Source of the DNA: CAVZCC01 sp963773765
Lineage (GTDB): Bacteria; Actinomycetota; Acidimicrobiia; Acidimicrobiales; Microtrichaceae
DNA length: 64,000 nt
NCBI GenBank assembly: GCA_963773765.1
Contig: CAVZCC010000005.1
Coordinates: forward strand, 434,001 to 498,000
Direction: 5' to 3'
The notes beneath the pieces were generated by a model. It did no database searches and had not been told where the DNA came from. It saw only the letters and a list, made by a program, of their open reading frames with translations. Shown here piece after piece: positions 37,696 to 45,803 of the stretch (the first letter of the stretch is position 1; each line of letters begins with the position of its first letter). The position numbers were made by a program, and so were the translations under genes.

Positions 37696-38637
37696 TCAGT
37701 CACCGTCCCCGGGGCGGAAGTGGGGCGTCTCGTGGTGCTCGCGGGTGGAGCGCTCGATCTCTTCCTCTTCTGCGAGGAGTCGCTCGAACTCCGGGTCCGC
37801 CTCACCGATGAGGGGCTTGATCTCCTCCTCGGCCTCCTCCGCCGGTGCGGCGGGCTCGGCCACGGGGGCGGCGGCCACGGGGGCCGGCGCCGGCGCGGCG
37901 GGGGCGGCCGGCTTGGTGGACACCACCCGGCGGCGCTCCTGGCCGGCGGTCTCGCCGACGGCCATGGCGGCCTCCTTGGAGATCTTGTCCTCGTTCTGGC
38001 TCTTGTAGGGGAGGATGTCGCCCTTGTAGATCCAGACCTTCACGCCGATGCGGCCGGCGGTGGTGCGGGCCTCACGGAAGCCGTAGTCGATGTCGGCCCG
38101 GAGCGTGTGCAGCGGCACACGGCCCTCCCGGTACCACTCGGTCCGGGACATCTCGGAGCCACCCAGGCGACCCGAGCACTGCACCCGGATACCGAGTGCG
38201 CCGGCCTTCTGGGCGTTCTGCACCGCCCGCTTCATGGCCCGGCGGAAGGCGATGCGGTTGGCCAGCTGGTCGGCCACGCCCTGGGCGATCAGGGCGGCGT
38301 CCAGCTCGGGCTGCTTGATCTCCTGGATGTTCAGCTGGACCTTGGGGTTGCCGGTCAGCTTGGTCAGGTCCGCACGCAGCTCGTCGGCCTGTGCGCCCCG
38401 ACGTCCGATGACGATGCCGGGACGGGCGGTGTGCACGTCCACCCGGAGGCGGTCGCGCGTGCGCTCGACCTCGATGCGGCTGATGGCCGCATTCGGGAGC
38501 TTGTTCATGAGGTAGTCGCGGATCTTCCAGTCCTCGATGAGGTAGTCGACGTACTCCTCACGGGTGGCGAACCAGCGGGACTTCCAGTCGGTGGTGACGC
38601 CGAGCCGGAAGCCGTAGGGATTGACCTTCTGACCCAT
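37696..38637 (-). CDS. rpsC: 30S ribosomal protein S3 with acidic tail
   Basis: The KH core is normal: MGQKVNPYGFRLGVTTDWKS, VIGRRGAQADELRADLTKL and GSEMSRTEWYREGRVPLHTL. At 313 aa it is longer than the usual 220-280. From about residue 235 a low-complexity Ala/Pro run leads to a Glu-rich end (PAAPAEEAEEEIKPLIGEAD). Start overlaps the rplV stop. Confidence 0.97.
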   Translation of the reverse strand: MGQKVNPYGFRLGVTTDWKSRWFATREEYVDYLIEDWKIRDYLMNKLPNAAISRIEVERTRDRLRVDVHTARPGIVIGRRGAQADELRADLTKLTGNPKVQLNIQEIKQPELDAALIAQGVADQLANRIAFRRAMKRAVQNAQKAGALGIRVQCSGRLGGSEMSRTEWYREGRVPLHTLRADIDYGFREARTTAGRIGVKVWIYKGDILPYKSQNEDKISKEAAMAVGETAGQERRRVVSTKPAAPAAPAPAPVAAAPVAEPAAPAEEAEEEIKPLIGEADPEFERLLAEEEEIERSTREHHETPHFRPGDGD

Positions 38638-39392
38638 CAGTCCTCGTCCTTCTTCTCGGTGGCCGTCGCGTCGGCCGCATCGGCCTCCGCGTCGGCCCCG
38701 TCCTCGGCCGCCTCGGCCGACGAGTCGGCGACGACCTCCTCGGTGGCCTCGGCGTCCCGGGCGTTCTCGTCATCGGTGGGCTCGACGGTGTCGTTGCCCT
38801 CCTCGGCCGCCTCGGCCGACGAGTCGGCGACCACCGCGGTGGTGGCCTCCTCGTCGTGTGCGTCCTCGTCGGTCGTGGCGTCCTCGTCCCCGCTGGGAGC
38901 GTCGCCCTCGGCGGTGGCGGCGGTCTCCTTGGAGCGGCTGCGGGCCACGCGGCGGGCCCGGGAGGCGGAGGCGTCCGGTGCGGTGCGGCCGGTACGGGCC
39001 TGGCGCTCGCGGAGCTTGTCCAGCTCGTCGGGGCTGTAGCGGCCGACGATCACGGTGATGTGGCAGGTGCGCTTGCGGATGCGCGTGGCCCGGCCACGGG
39101 CCCGGGGGCGCCAGCGCTTGAGCGTCGGGCCCTCATCGGCGTAGCAGGTGGTGACGAACAGTTCCTCGGGCGGGATGTCGTTGTTGTTGGCCGCGTTGGC
39201 GACGGCGGAGTCCAGCACCTTGGCGATGGGCTCGGCGGCAGCACGGTCGCAGAACTGCAGGATGGTGCGGGCCTCGGCCACGGACTTGCCGCGGATGAGC
39301 TCCAGCACCTCCCGGGCCTTGCTGGCCGAGAAGCGGGCGTGGCGGTGCTGGGCGCGGACGCCCGGACGCTCGTTGGTCTTGGTCCCGGTCAT
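38637..39392 (-). CDS. rplV: 50S ribosomal protein L22 with long acidic C-terminal extension
   Basis: Residues 1-125 are an ordinary L22: RFSASKAREVLELIRGKSVA, DSAVANAANNNDIPPEELFV, and a beta-hairpin with RATRIRKRTCHITVIVGRYS. The protein runs on to 251 aa. The extra 110 residues are mostly Asp, Glu, Ala and Thr and include two copies of VVADSSAEAAE, encoded by a perfect 31-base direct repeat. The ATG at 39392 overlaps the rpsS stop. Confidence 0.96.
   Translation of the reverse strand: MTGTKTNERPGVRAQHRHARFSASKAREVLELIRGKSVAEARTILQFCDRAAAEPIAKVLDSAVANAANNNDIPPEELFVTTCYADEGPTLKRWRPRARGRATRIRKRTCHITVIVGRYSPDELDKLRERQARTGRTAPDASASRARRVARSRSKETAATAEGDAPSGDEDATTDEDAHDEEATTAVVADSSAEAAEEGNDTVEPTDDENARDAEATEEVVADSSAEAAEDGADAEADAADATATEKKDED
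38702..38831. repeat. 31-bp perfect direct repeat within the rplV tail
   Basis: The 31-base unit at 38702-38732 recurs exactly at 38801-38831, 99 bases apart, in the same reading frame. It encodes the repeated VADSSAEAAE segment. It could allow slippage that changes tail length by 33 residues. Confidence 0.9.
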
Positions 39393-39676
39393 CAGCGACG
39401 CCCCCTTGCGCCCTTCTCCTGGCCGGCATGGAACTTGAAGGTCCGCGTCGGGGCGAACTCCCCGAGCTTGTGGCCGACCATGGATTCGGTGACGTACACG
39501 GGGACGTGCTTGCGCCCGTCGTGCACGGCGATGGTGTGACCCACCATCTCGGGGATGATCGTGGACCGTCGGGACCACGTCTTGATGACGGTCTTCTGGC
39601 CCTTCTCGTTGAGGTCGTCCACCTTCTTGAGGAGGTGGTCGTCCACGAAGGGACCCTTCTTCAGGCTGCGGGGCAT
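39392..39676 (-). CDS. rpsS: 30S ribosomal protein S19
   Basis: 94 aa. MPRSLKKGPFVDDHLLKKVD, TWSRRSTIIPEMVGHTIAVH and GHKLGEFAPTRTFKFHAG are diagnostic. Confidence 0.98.
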   Translation of the reverse strand: MPRSLKKGPFVDDHLLKKVDDLNEKGQKTVIKTWSRRSTIIPEMVGHTIAVHDGRKHVPVYVTESMVGHKLGEFAPTRTFKFHAGQEKGARGRR

Positions 39677-39693
39677 CGTCGATCTCCCTCAGG

Positions 39694-40530
39694 TCACCGG
39701 CGCGAGCCGCGCGTCCGGCGACGGCGCACGATCAGCTGCTGGGACGGCTTGTTCTTCTTGCGGGTACGGCCTTCCGGCTTGCCCCATGGCGACACCGGAT
39801 GGCGACCGCCCGAGGTCTTGCCCTCGCCACCACCATGGGGGTGGTCGACGGGGTTCATGGCCACGCCACGGGTCTGGGGCCGGACGCCCTTCCACCGGTT
39901 GCGGCCTGCCTTGCCGATCTTGACCAGGTCGTGCTCGGAGTTGCCGACCTCGCCCACGGTGGCCCGGCAGTCGATCGGGACACGACGCATCTCCGTGGAG
40001 GGGAGGCGCAGGGTGGCGTAGTCGCCCTCCTTGGCCACGAGCTGCACGCTGGAGCCGGCCGAACGGGCCATCTTGCCGCCGGCGCCGGCCTTGAACTCCA
40101 CGTTGTGCACCACGGTGCCCACGGGGATGTAGCGCAGCGGCAGGGCGTTGCCCGTGCGGATCTCGGAGCCCTGGCCGGACTGGAGCAGGTCCCCGACCCG
40201 GAGGTCCTTGGGGGCCAGGATGTAGCGCTTCTCGCCGTCCAGGTAGTGGAGCAGCGCGATGCGGCAGGTGCGGTTGGGGTCGTACTCGATGGCCGCGACC
40301 TTGGCCGGCACGCCGTCCTTGTTCCGCTTGAAGTCGATGACCCGGTACTGCTTCTTGTGGCCACCGCCGCGGTGGCGGGAGGTCTTGCGGCCGTAGTTGT
40401 TGCGGCCGCCGGTGCGGGGCTTCTTGGCCAGCAGCGACTTCTCGGGCGTGTCACGGGTGATGTCCGCGAAGTCCGAGACGGTCTGGAACCGACGGCCGGG
40501 GCTGGTGGGCTTGCGCTTGCGTACGGCCAT
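39694..40530 (-). CDS. rplB: 50S ribosomal protein L2
   Basis: 278 aa. GGRNNYGRKTSRHRGGGHKK, GSSVQLVAKEGDYATLRLPS and RGVAMNPVDHPHGGGEGKTS, with the conserved His needed for peptidyl transfer. One-base gap to rplW. Confidence 0.98.
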   Translation of the reverse strand: MAVRKRKPTSPGRRFQTVSDFADITRDTPEKSLLAKKPRTGGRNNYGRKTSRHRGGGHKKQYRVIDFKRNKDGVPAKVAAIEYDPNRTCRIALLHYLDGEKRYILAPKDLRVGDLLQSGQGSEIRTGNALPLRYIPVGTVVHNVEFKAGAGGKMARSAGSSVQLVAKEGDYATLRLPSTEMRRVPIDCRATVGEVGNSEHDLVKIGKAGRNRWKGVRPQTRGVAMNPVDHPHGGGEGKTSGGRHPVSPWGKPEGRTRKKNKPSQQLIVRRRRTRGSRR

Positions 40531-40531
40531 C

Positions 40532-40831
40532 TCACTTCACCTCGAACAGGTCGATCTGGGTGCTGTCCTCGGCGAGCGTGACGATGGCCCGCTTGGTGTC
40601 CGGCCGGCTGCCGAAGGTGGGCGAGCGCCGGTTGCGGCGCTTCTTGCCCTTCCGGTTGAGCGTGTTGACCTTCTCCACCTTCACGCCGGGCCAGATGGCC
40701 TGGACGGCGTCCCGGATCTCCGGCTTGGAGGCGCCCGGGGCGACGATGAAGGTGTAGACGCCGTCGTCGAGGAGCCCGTAGGACTTCTCGCTCACCACGG
40801 GTCGGATGATCACGTCACGGGGATCCTTCAC
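40532..40831 (-). CDS. rplW: 50S ribosomal protein L23
   Basis: 99 aa. DVIIRPVVSEKSYGLLDDGV and KVEKVNTLNRKGKKRRNR identify L23, the trigger factor and SRP docking protein at the exit tunnel. ATG overlaps the rplD stop. Confidence 0.98.
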   Translation of the reverse strand: MKDPRDVIIRPVVSEKSYGLLDDGVYTFIVAPGASKPEIRDAVQAIWPGVKVEKVNTLNRKGKKRRNRRSPTFGSRPDTKRAIVTLAEDSTQIDLFEVK

Positions 40832-41517
40832 GATCCTGCCTCCGTCCCGTCGGTGTCGGTCTGGGTGTCACCGCTGGGGGCGGGGGCGTCGGCCGTGGCC
40901 TCGGCATCGCCGCCGGTGGGGAGCGTCTCGGAGCTGAACACGACGTAGTCGCTCACGAGCACGTCGTAGGTGTTGAGCTCGCCGGGGGTGATCACGTGCA
41001 CGCCCGGGACGTTGCGGAAGCACTTCCACGCCGTCACGTCGCCGTCGCGGACCACGACCAGGGCACGACCCTCCACGCCGAGCGCCCGCAGGGCGGCCAC
41101 GCCGTCCTTGGTGCGGGGGGCGTCGAAGTTCCAGTCCTGGACGACCACGACCTTGCCCTCCGCGGCGCGGTCCGACAGGGCCGAGCGCAGGGCGAGGCGC
41201 TTCATCTTCTTGGGGGTGCGCTGGGCGTAGGAGCGGGGCTTGGGGCCCAGCGCCACGCCACCGCCACGCCACTGGGGCGAGCGGATGGAGCCCTGGCGGG
41301 CCCGGCCGGTGCCCTTCTGCTTGAACGGCTTGGCACCACCGCCGGCCACCTCGGCCCGGGTCTTGGTGGACTGCGTACCGGACCGCTTGGCGGCCAGCTG
41401 GGCCACCACGACCTGGTGCATGACGGGCACGTTCGGCTCGATGCCGAACACGTCGTCGGCGAGTTCCACGGTGCCGGCCTCGGAGCCGGTGCGGCTGTGC
41501 AGGGTCACGGACGCCAT
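40828..41517 (-). CDS. rplD: 50S ribosomal protein L4
   Basis: 229 aa. The extended loop has GGGAKPFKQKGTGRARQGSI. The body shows RSYAQRTPKKMKRLALRSAL. The last 25 residues form an Ala/Asp/Thr-rich acidic end, a mild version of the tails on L22 and L10. Confidence 0.97.
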   Translation of the reverse strand: MASVTLHSRTGSEAGTVELADDVFGIEPNVPVMHQVVVAQLAAKRSGTQSTKTRAEVAGGGAKPFKQKGTGRARQGSIRSPQWRGGGVALGPKPRSYAQRTPKKMKRLALRSALSDRAAEGKVVVVQDWNFDAPRTKDGVAALRALGVEGRALVVVRDGDVTAWKCFRNVPGVHVITPGELNTYDVLVSDYVVFSSETLPTGGDAEATADAPAPSGDTQTDTDGTEAGS

Positions 41518-42182
41518 CAGGCGGCACCTCCCTGGGCGGCCGTCGAGCGTCCCTTGACGGCGTCACGGATGAGGACGACCCCGCCCTTGGGGCCGGGCAC
41601 GGCGCCCCGGACGAGCACGATCTGCTGGTCGGGGTCGGCCTTGACGATCTCCAGGTTCAGGGTGGTCACCTTGGTGCCACCCATGCGACCGGCCATCTTC
41701 ACGCCCTTGAACACCCTGGACGGGGTGGCGCACTGGCCGATGGAACCGGGCATGCGGTGCACGCGGTGGGCACCGTGGGAAGCGGGCTGGCCCTTGAAGT
41801 TGTGACGCTTCATGACGCCCGCGAAGCCCTTGCCCTTGCTGACGGCGGTGACGTCGATGAGGTCGCCGGCATCGAAGATGTCCGCCGCGAGCTCCTGGCC
41901 CACCTCGTAGGGGGAGGTGTCCTCCACCCGCAGCTCCACCAGGCGCACGCCGGGGTCCACGCCGCCCTTGGCGTAGTGGCCCGCGAGGGGCTTGGTCAGC
42001 TTGCGGGCGTCCCGGTGTCCGTAGGTCACCTGGACGGCGCTGTAGCCGTCCTTCTCCGGGGTGCGGATCTGCACCACACGGGCAGGCGCGACCCGAAGCA
42101 CGGTGACGGGAACGACGTTGTTGGCGTCGTCCCACACCTGGGTCATCCCCAGCTTCTCTCCAACTAGTGTTTTCTTCGCCAT
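41517..42182 (-). CDS. rplC: 50S ribosomal protein L3
   Basis: 221 aa from ATG 42182. LVGEKLGMTQVWDDANNVVP, GVMKRHNFKGQPASHGAHRV and HRMPGSIGQCATPSRVFKG are diagnostic. It should follow rpsJ directly in the S10 operon, but a GGDEF-EAL gene lies between. Confidence 0.98.
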   Translation of the reverse strand: MAKKTLVGEKLGMTQVWDDANNVVPVTVLRVAPARVVQIRTPEKDGYSAVQVTYGHRDARKLTKPLAGHYAKGGVDPGVRLVELRVEDTSPYEVGQELAADIFDAGDLIDVTAVSKGKGFAGVMKRHNFKGQPASHGAHRVHRMPGSIGQCATPSRVFKGVKMAGRMGGTKVTTLNLEIVKADPDQQIVLVRGAVPGPKGGVVLIRDAVKGRSTAAQGGAA

Positions 42183-42454
42183 GATGGCTCGGTTCCTTTG
42201 GCGGAGGTCCTCCGGCGATCGGCCCACCCGGGACCGGATGGACCCGGAACGGACAGGCGCCGCTCACGCGAACGCTCCGCACGGGCGGACCCGGCGGAGC
42301 GACGACTCGGTTGTGCCGTGTGGTTCCCGTGACCGGGCCTGCGCGGACGTCGATTGATTCAGATTCCTGCGGAGTCCCGGGCCGCGGGCGGCCGTGACGA
42401 CTTCGGAGTCGGGATCACACGGAGTGGGAGGCCACCCGTGACGACCGGGAGAGA
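42183..42454 (-). other. 272-base leader between the GGDEF-EAL gene and rplC
   Basis: No open frame with coding character on either strand. GGAGG lies close to the rplC start. The gap is unusually long for this otherwise tightly packed operon and could hold a promoter or an r-protein control structure. I found no convincing -10/-35 pair and no strong stem. Confidence 0.4.
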
Positions 42455-43765
42455 CTAGCAGTGCCCGGTCGGGACGCCAAGTGGGCCGGTCCTGCGGGCC
42501 AGGTCACCGGCCTGGACCGGCGGACAGAATCGGTACCCCTGGACGTAGTCCACGCCCAGCTGGCGCAGTGAGGCCAGTTGGGCCGCGGTCTCGACCCCGG
42601 TGGCGCCCAGGTGGACCCCGGCCCGGGAGGCGAGGATCCGCAGTGCACCGGCGGTGGTCCGCCCGGCGCCGTTCAGGTCCGCCACCACCGCACGGTCCAG
42701 CTTCACGGTGTCCACGAAGGGCAGGACGGCCAGGAGCCCGGCGGACACGGCACCGCGGTCGACCCGGTCCAGGCTGAGCCGTGCCCCGGCGTCGCGGAGG
42801 TCCTGGAAGGAGCCGACCAGCCCGTGGAGGTCCACCTCGTCCGGCCGGGGCGCGATCTCCAGCACCACGCCGGGCGCACCGGAATCGGCCACGGTGGCCG
42901 CCACGCGGTCCACCAGCCCGGCCGAGGCGATCTGGGTGGCGGTCACGTTCACCACCACCGGGACCCCCAACAGGTCGGCCCGGTGCCAGGCGGCCGCGTC
43001 CTCCAGGGCCCGGTTGAGGATCCACTCGCCGACGGGGACGTCCAGGCCCTCCCGTTCCACCGCGGGCAGGAACGAGCCGGGCAGCAGGAGCTCTCCGTCG
43101 TCCCGCTCCCAGCGGACCAGCGCCTCCACGGCCACCACGGTCGCGGCGGCGTCCAGGACCGGTTGGTACGCCAGGCGGAACTCGTCGCGGTCGATGGCCC
43201 TGACCAGGTCGTCGGCCGAGGGGCCCGGGGCGGGCCCATCGGCCGGGCCCGGTGCCCCGCCGATGATGAGGGAGGTCTGGACCCGGCGGATCTGGCCCAG
43301 CAGGCCGCCGGCGGTGGTGGGGGCCAGCGTGCAGCAGGTGACCGCCCCGGGGTGGATGTCGCCGGCCGGGGCGAGGCGCCGGGCCACGTCGTCCACCAGG
43401 TGCGCCGGGTCCACCAGGCCGGCGGCGTGGCCGGGGATGACCACCACCAGCTCCTGGGCGTCGAGGCGGGCCACCTCGCTGCCCCGGGGCAGGCGGTTGC
43501 GCAGTTCCTCACCCAGGCGCCTCAGGAAGGCGTCATCCGGGCTCGCCGTCGAGCCCGCCCGGAGGGGCCGGTCCACGTAGATCACCGCACCGCAGACGGG
43601 GGCGTCGGCCCGGCCGCCCTCGAGGCGGGCGTGCAGGCCCCGCCACGTGGCCAGTCCGGTGGAGGGATCGGTGGCCCCGGCCCCGGCCAGCTCGGCCAGG
43701 GCACGGCGGGCGGCACCGGGGGCGTCCAGGTCGTCGAGCACGTCGAGCACGTCGATCAAGGTCAC
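42455..43765 (-). CDS. degenerate GGDEF-EAL domain protein inside the S10 operon
   Basis: About 436 aa from GTG 43765; an upstream GTG at 43867 is possible. Residues about 30-170 follow the GGDEF fold (TDPSTGLATWRGLHARLE for DPLTGLPNR), but the signature reads ARLDAQELVVVIP, so GGDEF is lost. Residues about 188-430 are an EAL domain: FRLAYQPVLDAAATVVAVEALVRW, VVVNVTATQI, LEIAPR, VKLDRAVV and VDYVQGYRF. The second Asp of DDFG is Arg (LDRVDRG), and AEGVE reads ATGVE, so the first metal-binding Glu is Thr. Both catalytic functions are probably dead, suggesting c-di-GMP or protein binding. No signal peptide or membrane segment. It separates rpsJ from rplC on the same strand. Confidence 0.85.
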   Translation of the reverse strand: MTLIDVLDVLDDLDAPGAARRALAELAGAGATDPSTGLATWRGLHARLEGGRADAPVCGAVIYVDRPLRAGSTASPDDAFLRRLGEELRNRLPRGSEVARLDAQELVVVIPGHAAGLVDPAHLVDDVARRLAPAGDIHPGAVTCCTLAPTTAGGLLGQIRRVQTSLIIGGAPGPADGPAPGPSADDLVRAIDRDEFRLAYQPVLDAAATVVAVEALVRWERDDGELLLPGSFLPAVEREGLDVPVGEWILNRALEDAAAWHRADLLGVPVVVNVTATQIASAGLVDRVAATVADSGAPGVVLEIAPRPDEVDLHGLVGSFQDLRDAGARLSLDRVDRGAVSAGLLAVLPFVDTVKLDRAVVADLNGAGRTTAGALRILASRAGVHLGATGVETAAQLASLRQLGVDYVQGYRFCPPVQAGDLARRTGPLGVPTGHC

Positions 43766-43910
43766 GACGTCCCTATCGGTACATCCGTACCAAGGACCGA
43801 AGAAGTTCTGGTCGCACGGACCACCGGGAAGGGCCGGTTGTCCCCGCAACTGGGCCGCACGGCCCACTGACCACCGTTCAGCGGCGGGGCCGCCGCCCGG
43901 GGCCGGGGCG

Positions 43911-44231
43911 TCAGGCGTTCTGGATCTTGATCTCGATGTCCACGCCGGCCGGCAGGTCCAGGCGCTGGAGCGAGTCGACCGTCTTCGGGGTGGGCTCGAT
44001 GATGTCGATCAGCCGCTTGTGGATCCGCATCTCGAAGTGCTCCCGGGAGTCCTTGTCCTTGTGGGGGGACCGGATCACGGTGAAGCGGTGCTTCTCGGTG
44101 GGCAGCGGCACCGGGCCCCGGACGCTGGCCTGGGTGCGGGTGACCGTCTCCACGATCTTCTTGGTGGACTGGTCGATGACCTCGTGGTCGTACGCCTTCA
44201 ACCTGATCCGGATCTTCTGTTCTGCGGCCAT
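43911..44231 (-). CDS. rpsJ: 30S ribosomal protein S10 (NusE)
   Basis: 106 aa from ATG 44231, with GGAG upstream. IRIRLKAYDHEVIDQSTKKI, TVIRSPHKDKDSREHFEMRI and the terminal DLPAGVDIEIKIQN are diagnostic. It also works as NusE in antitermination with NusA, B and G. 317 bases separate it from tuf, with a hairpin in between, so it probably starts its own unit. Confidence 0.98.
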   Translation of the reverse strand: MAAEQKIRIRLKAYDHEVIDQSTKKIVETVTRTQASVRGPVPLPTEKHRFTVIRSPHKDKDSREHFEMRIHKRLIDIIEPTPKTVDSLQRLDLPAGVDIEIKIQNA

Positions 44232-44492
44232 GGAGGTCTCCTGTACGGCGCGTCCGCCAGGTGCGGCGCGCTGGGGGTCATCGACTGTCAAGAAGCGGCA
44301 CCGGGCAGTCCCGGCACGGGCGCCCACTGTAGCGGTCCGGTCGCTCCCCCCGCCACCGGGTGCCGGTGGGCCGCAGGCCGGGGGTGGGGGCTGGCACACC
44401 GGGCGAACTGGACATGGAAGGCTCCGGGACGGTCGGACGGGATCTGGTCGTTCGACCGCACCCCCTGATCCGGGCACCCGCCTCCGGACGCG

Positions 44493-44520
44493 ACGGAGGG
44501 GCGCCGAAGCGCCCCTCCGT
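44493..44520 (-). terminator. terminator hairpin after the first tuf
   Basis: ACGGAGGGGCG (44493-44503) and CGCCCCTCCGT (44510-44520) form an 11-bp perfect stem with a six-base loop, 29 bases beyond the tuf stop. The rest of the 317-base gap to rpsJ holds no gene; a TTGACA on the minus strand near 44286-44291 lacks a good -10 partner. Confidence 0.75.
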
Positions 44521-44531
44521 GGTGTGTTCCC

Positions 44532-45717
44532 GACCCGGGAGGGTGGGGCTACTTCAGGATCTTCGTGACGCGACCCGCGCCCACCGTCCGGCCACCCTCA
44601 CGAATCGCGAACTTCAACCCCTCATCCATCGCGATCGGAGCAATCAACTCCACCGTCACCTCAGTGTTGTCACCCGGCATGCACATCTCCGTCCCCGACG
44701 GCAACTCGATCGTCCCCGTCACATCCGTCGTCCGGAAATAGAACTGCGGCCGATAATTCGAGAAGAACGGCTTGTGACGACCACCCTCCTCCTTGGTCAA
44801 CACATACACATTCGCCTCGAAGTTCGTGTGCGGCGTGATCGACCCAGGCTTCGCCAACACCTGACCCCGCTGCACATCCTCCTTGTCGATACCCCGCAGC
44901 AACGCACCGATGTTGTCCCCCGCCTGACCCTCATCCAACAACTTGCGGAACATCTCCACACCCGTGCACGTCGTCTTCTGCGTCGCCTTCAACCCGACGA
45001 TCTCGATCTCATCACCCGTGTGGATCACACCCTGCTCCACCTTGCCCGTCACCACCGTCCCACGACCCGTGATCGTGAACACATCCTCGATCGGCATCAA
45101 GAACGGCTTGTCCAGATCACGCACCGGCTCCGGCACATACGAATCAACCGCCGCCATCAACTCCATGATCTTGTCCTGGGCATCACTGTCACCCTCCAAC
45201 GCCTTCAACGCAGACACCGGAATCACCGGACAGTTGTCACCATCGAACTCATACTCAGACAGAAGCTCCCGCACCTCCATCTCGACGAGCTCCAACAACT
45301 CCTCGTCATCAACCATGTCCACCTTGTTCAACGCCACCACGATCGCCGGCACACCCACCTGCCGAGCCAACACCACATGCTCACGCGTCTGCGGCATCGG
45401 ACCATCCGTCGCAGCCACCACCAGGATCGCCCCATCCACCTGAGCAGCACCCGTGATCATGTTCTTGATGTAATCCGCGTGCCCCGGCATATCCACATGC
45501 GCGTAATGCCGATTCTCCGTCTCATACTCCACATGGGACACATTGATCGTGATCCCACGCTCCCGCTCCTCCGGAGCCTTATCAATGTTCTCGAACTCCG
45601 TGAACGAGTTCCCCGGCACACGATCCGCCAACGTCTTCGTGATCGCCGCCGTCAACGTCGTCTTCCCATGGTCAATATGACCCATCGTCCCCACATTCAC
45701 ATGGGGCTTGTTCCGCT
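44532..45717 (-). repeat. direct duplicate shared with 62813-64000
   Basis: From GACCCGGGAGGGTGGGGC just past the tuf stop through the gene, this segment is repeated in the same orientation at 62813 to the window end. Only a few substitutions (for example 44567 G/A) and three extra bases in the second copy were seen. The identity stops upstream of the shared 17-base tail, as expected for tuf gene conversion. Confidence 0.9.
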
Positions 45718-45736
45718 CGAACTTCTCCTTGGCCAT
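44549..45736 (-). CDS. tuf: elongation factor Tu, copy 1
   Basis: 395 aa from ATG 45736 (MAKEKFERNKPHVNVG). GHIDHGKTTLTAAITKTLAD is the P-loop, VDMPGHADYI the switch region and NKVDMVDDEE the guanine site. The C-terminal barrels are intact to VGAGRVTKILK. Codon use differs from all neighbours: Leu is mostly TTG, and third positions are G or T (GAT, CAT, GTG, GGT, GCG) where neighbours use C. A nearly identical second copy lies at 62.8 kb. It follows fusA by 67 bases. Confidence 0.98.
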   Translation of the reverse strand: MAKEKFERNKPHVNVGTMGHIDHGKTTLTAAITKTLADRVPGNSFTEFENIDKAPEERERGITINVSHVEYETENRHYAHVDMPGHADYIKNMITGAAQVDGAILVVAATDGPMPQTREHVVLARQVGVPAIVVALNKVDMVDDEELLELVEMEVRELLSEYEFDGDNCPVIPVSALKALEGDSDAQDKIMELMAAVDSYVPEPVRDLDKPFLMPIEDVFTITGRGTVVTGKVEQGVIHTGDEIEIVGLKATQKTTCTGVEMFRKLLDEGQAGDNIGALLRGIDKEDVQRGQVLAKPGSITPHTNFEANVYVLTKEEGGRHKPFFSNYRPQFYFRTTDVTGTIELPSGTEMCMPGDNTEVTVELIAPIAMDEGLKFAIREGGRTVGAGRVTKILK

Positions 45737-45803
45737 GGGAGGCACTGCCTTTCGTGTGGTTCTTGATCCGGTGTGGGGTACTGCGACTTGCTGGTGGTCT
45801 TGC

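Noticed and set aside
44280..44345. TTGACA near 44290 as an rpsJ promoter, and TACAGT nearby as its -10
   Set aside because: No -10 lies 16-18 bases downstream of the TTGACA on the minus strand; the TACAGT lies upstream of it.
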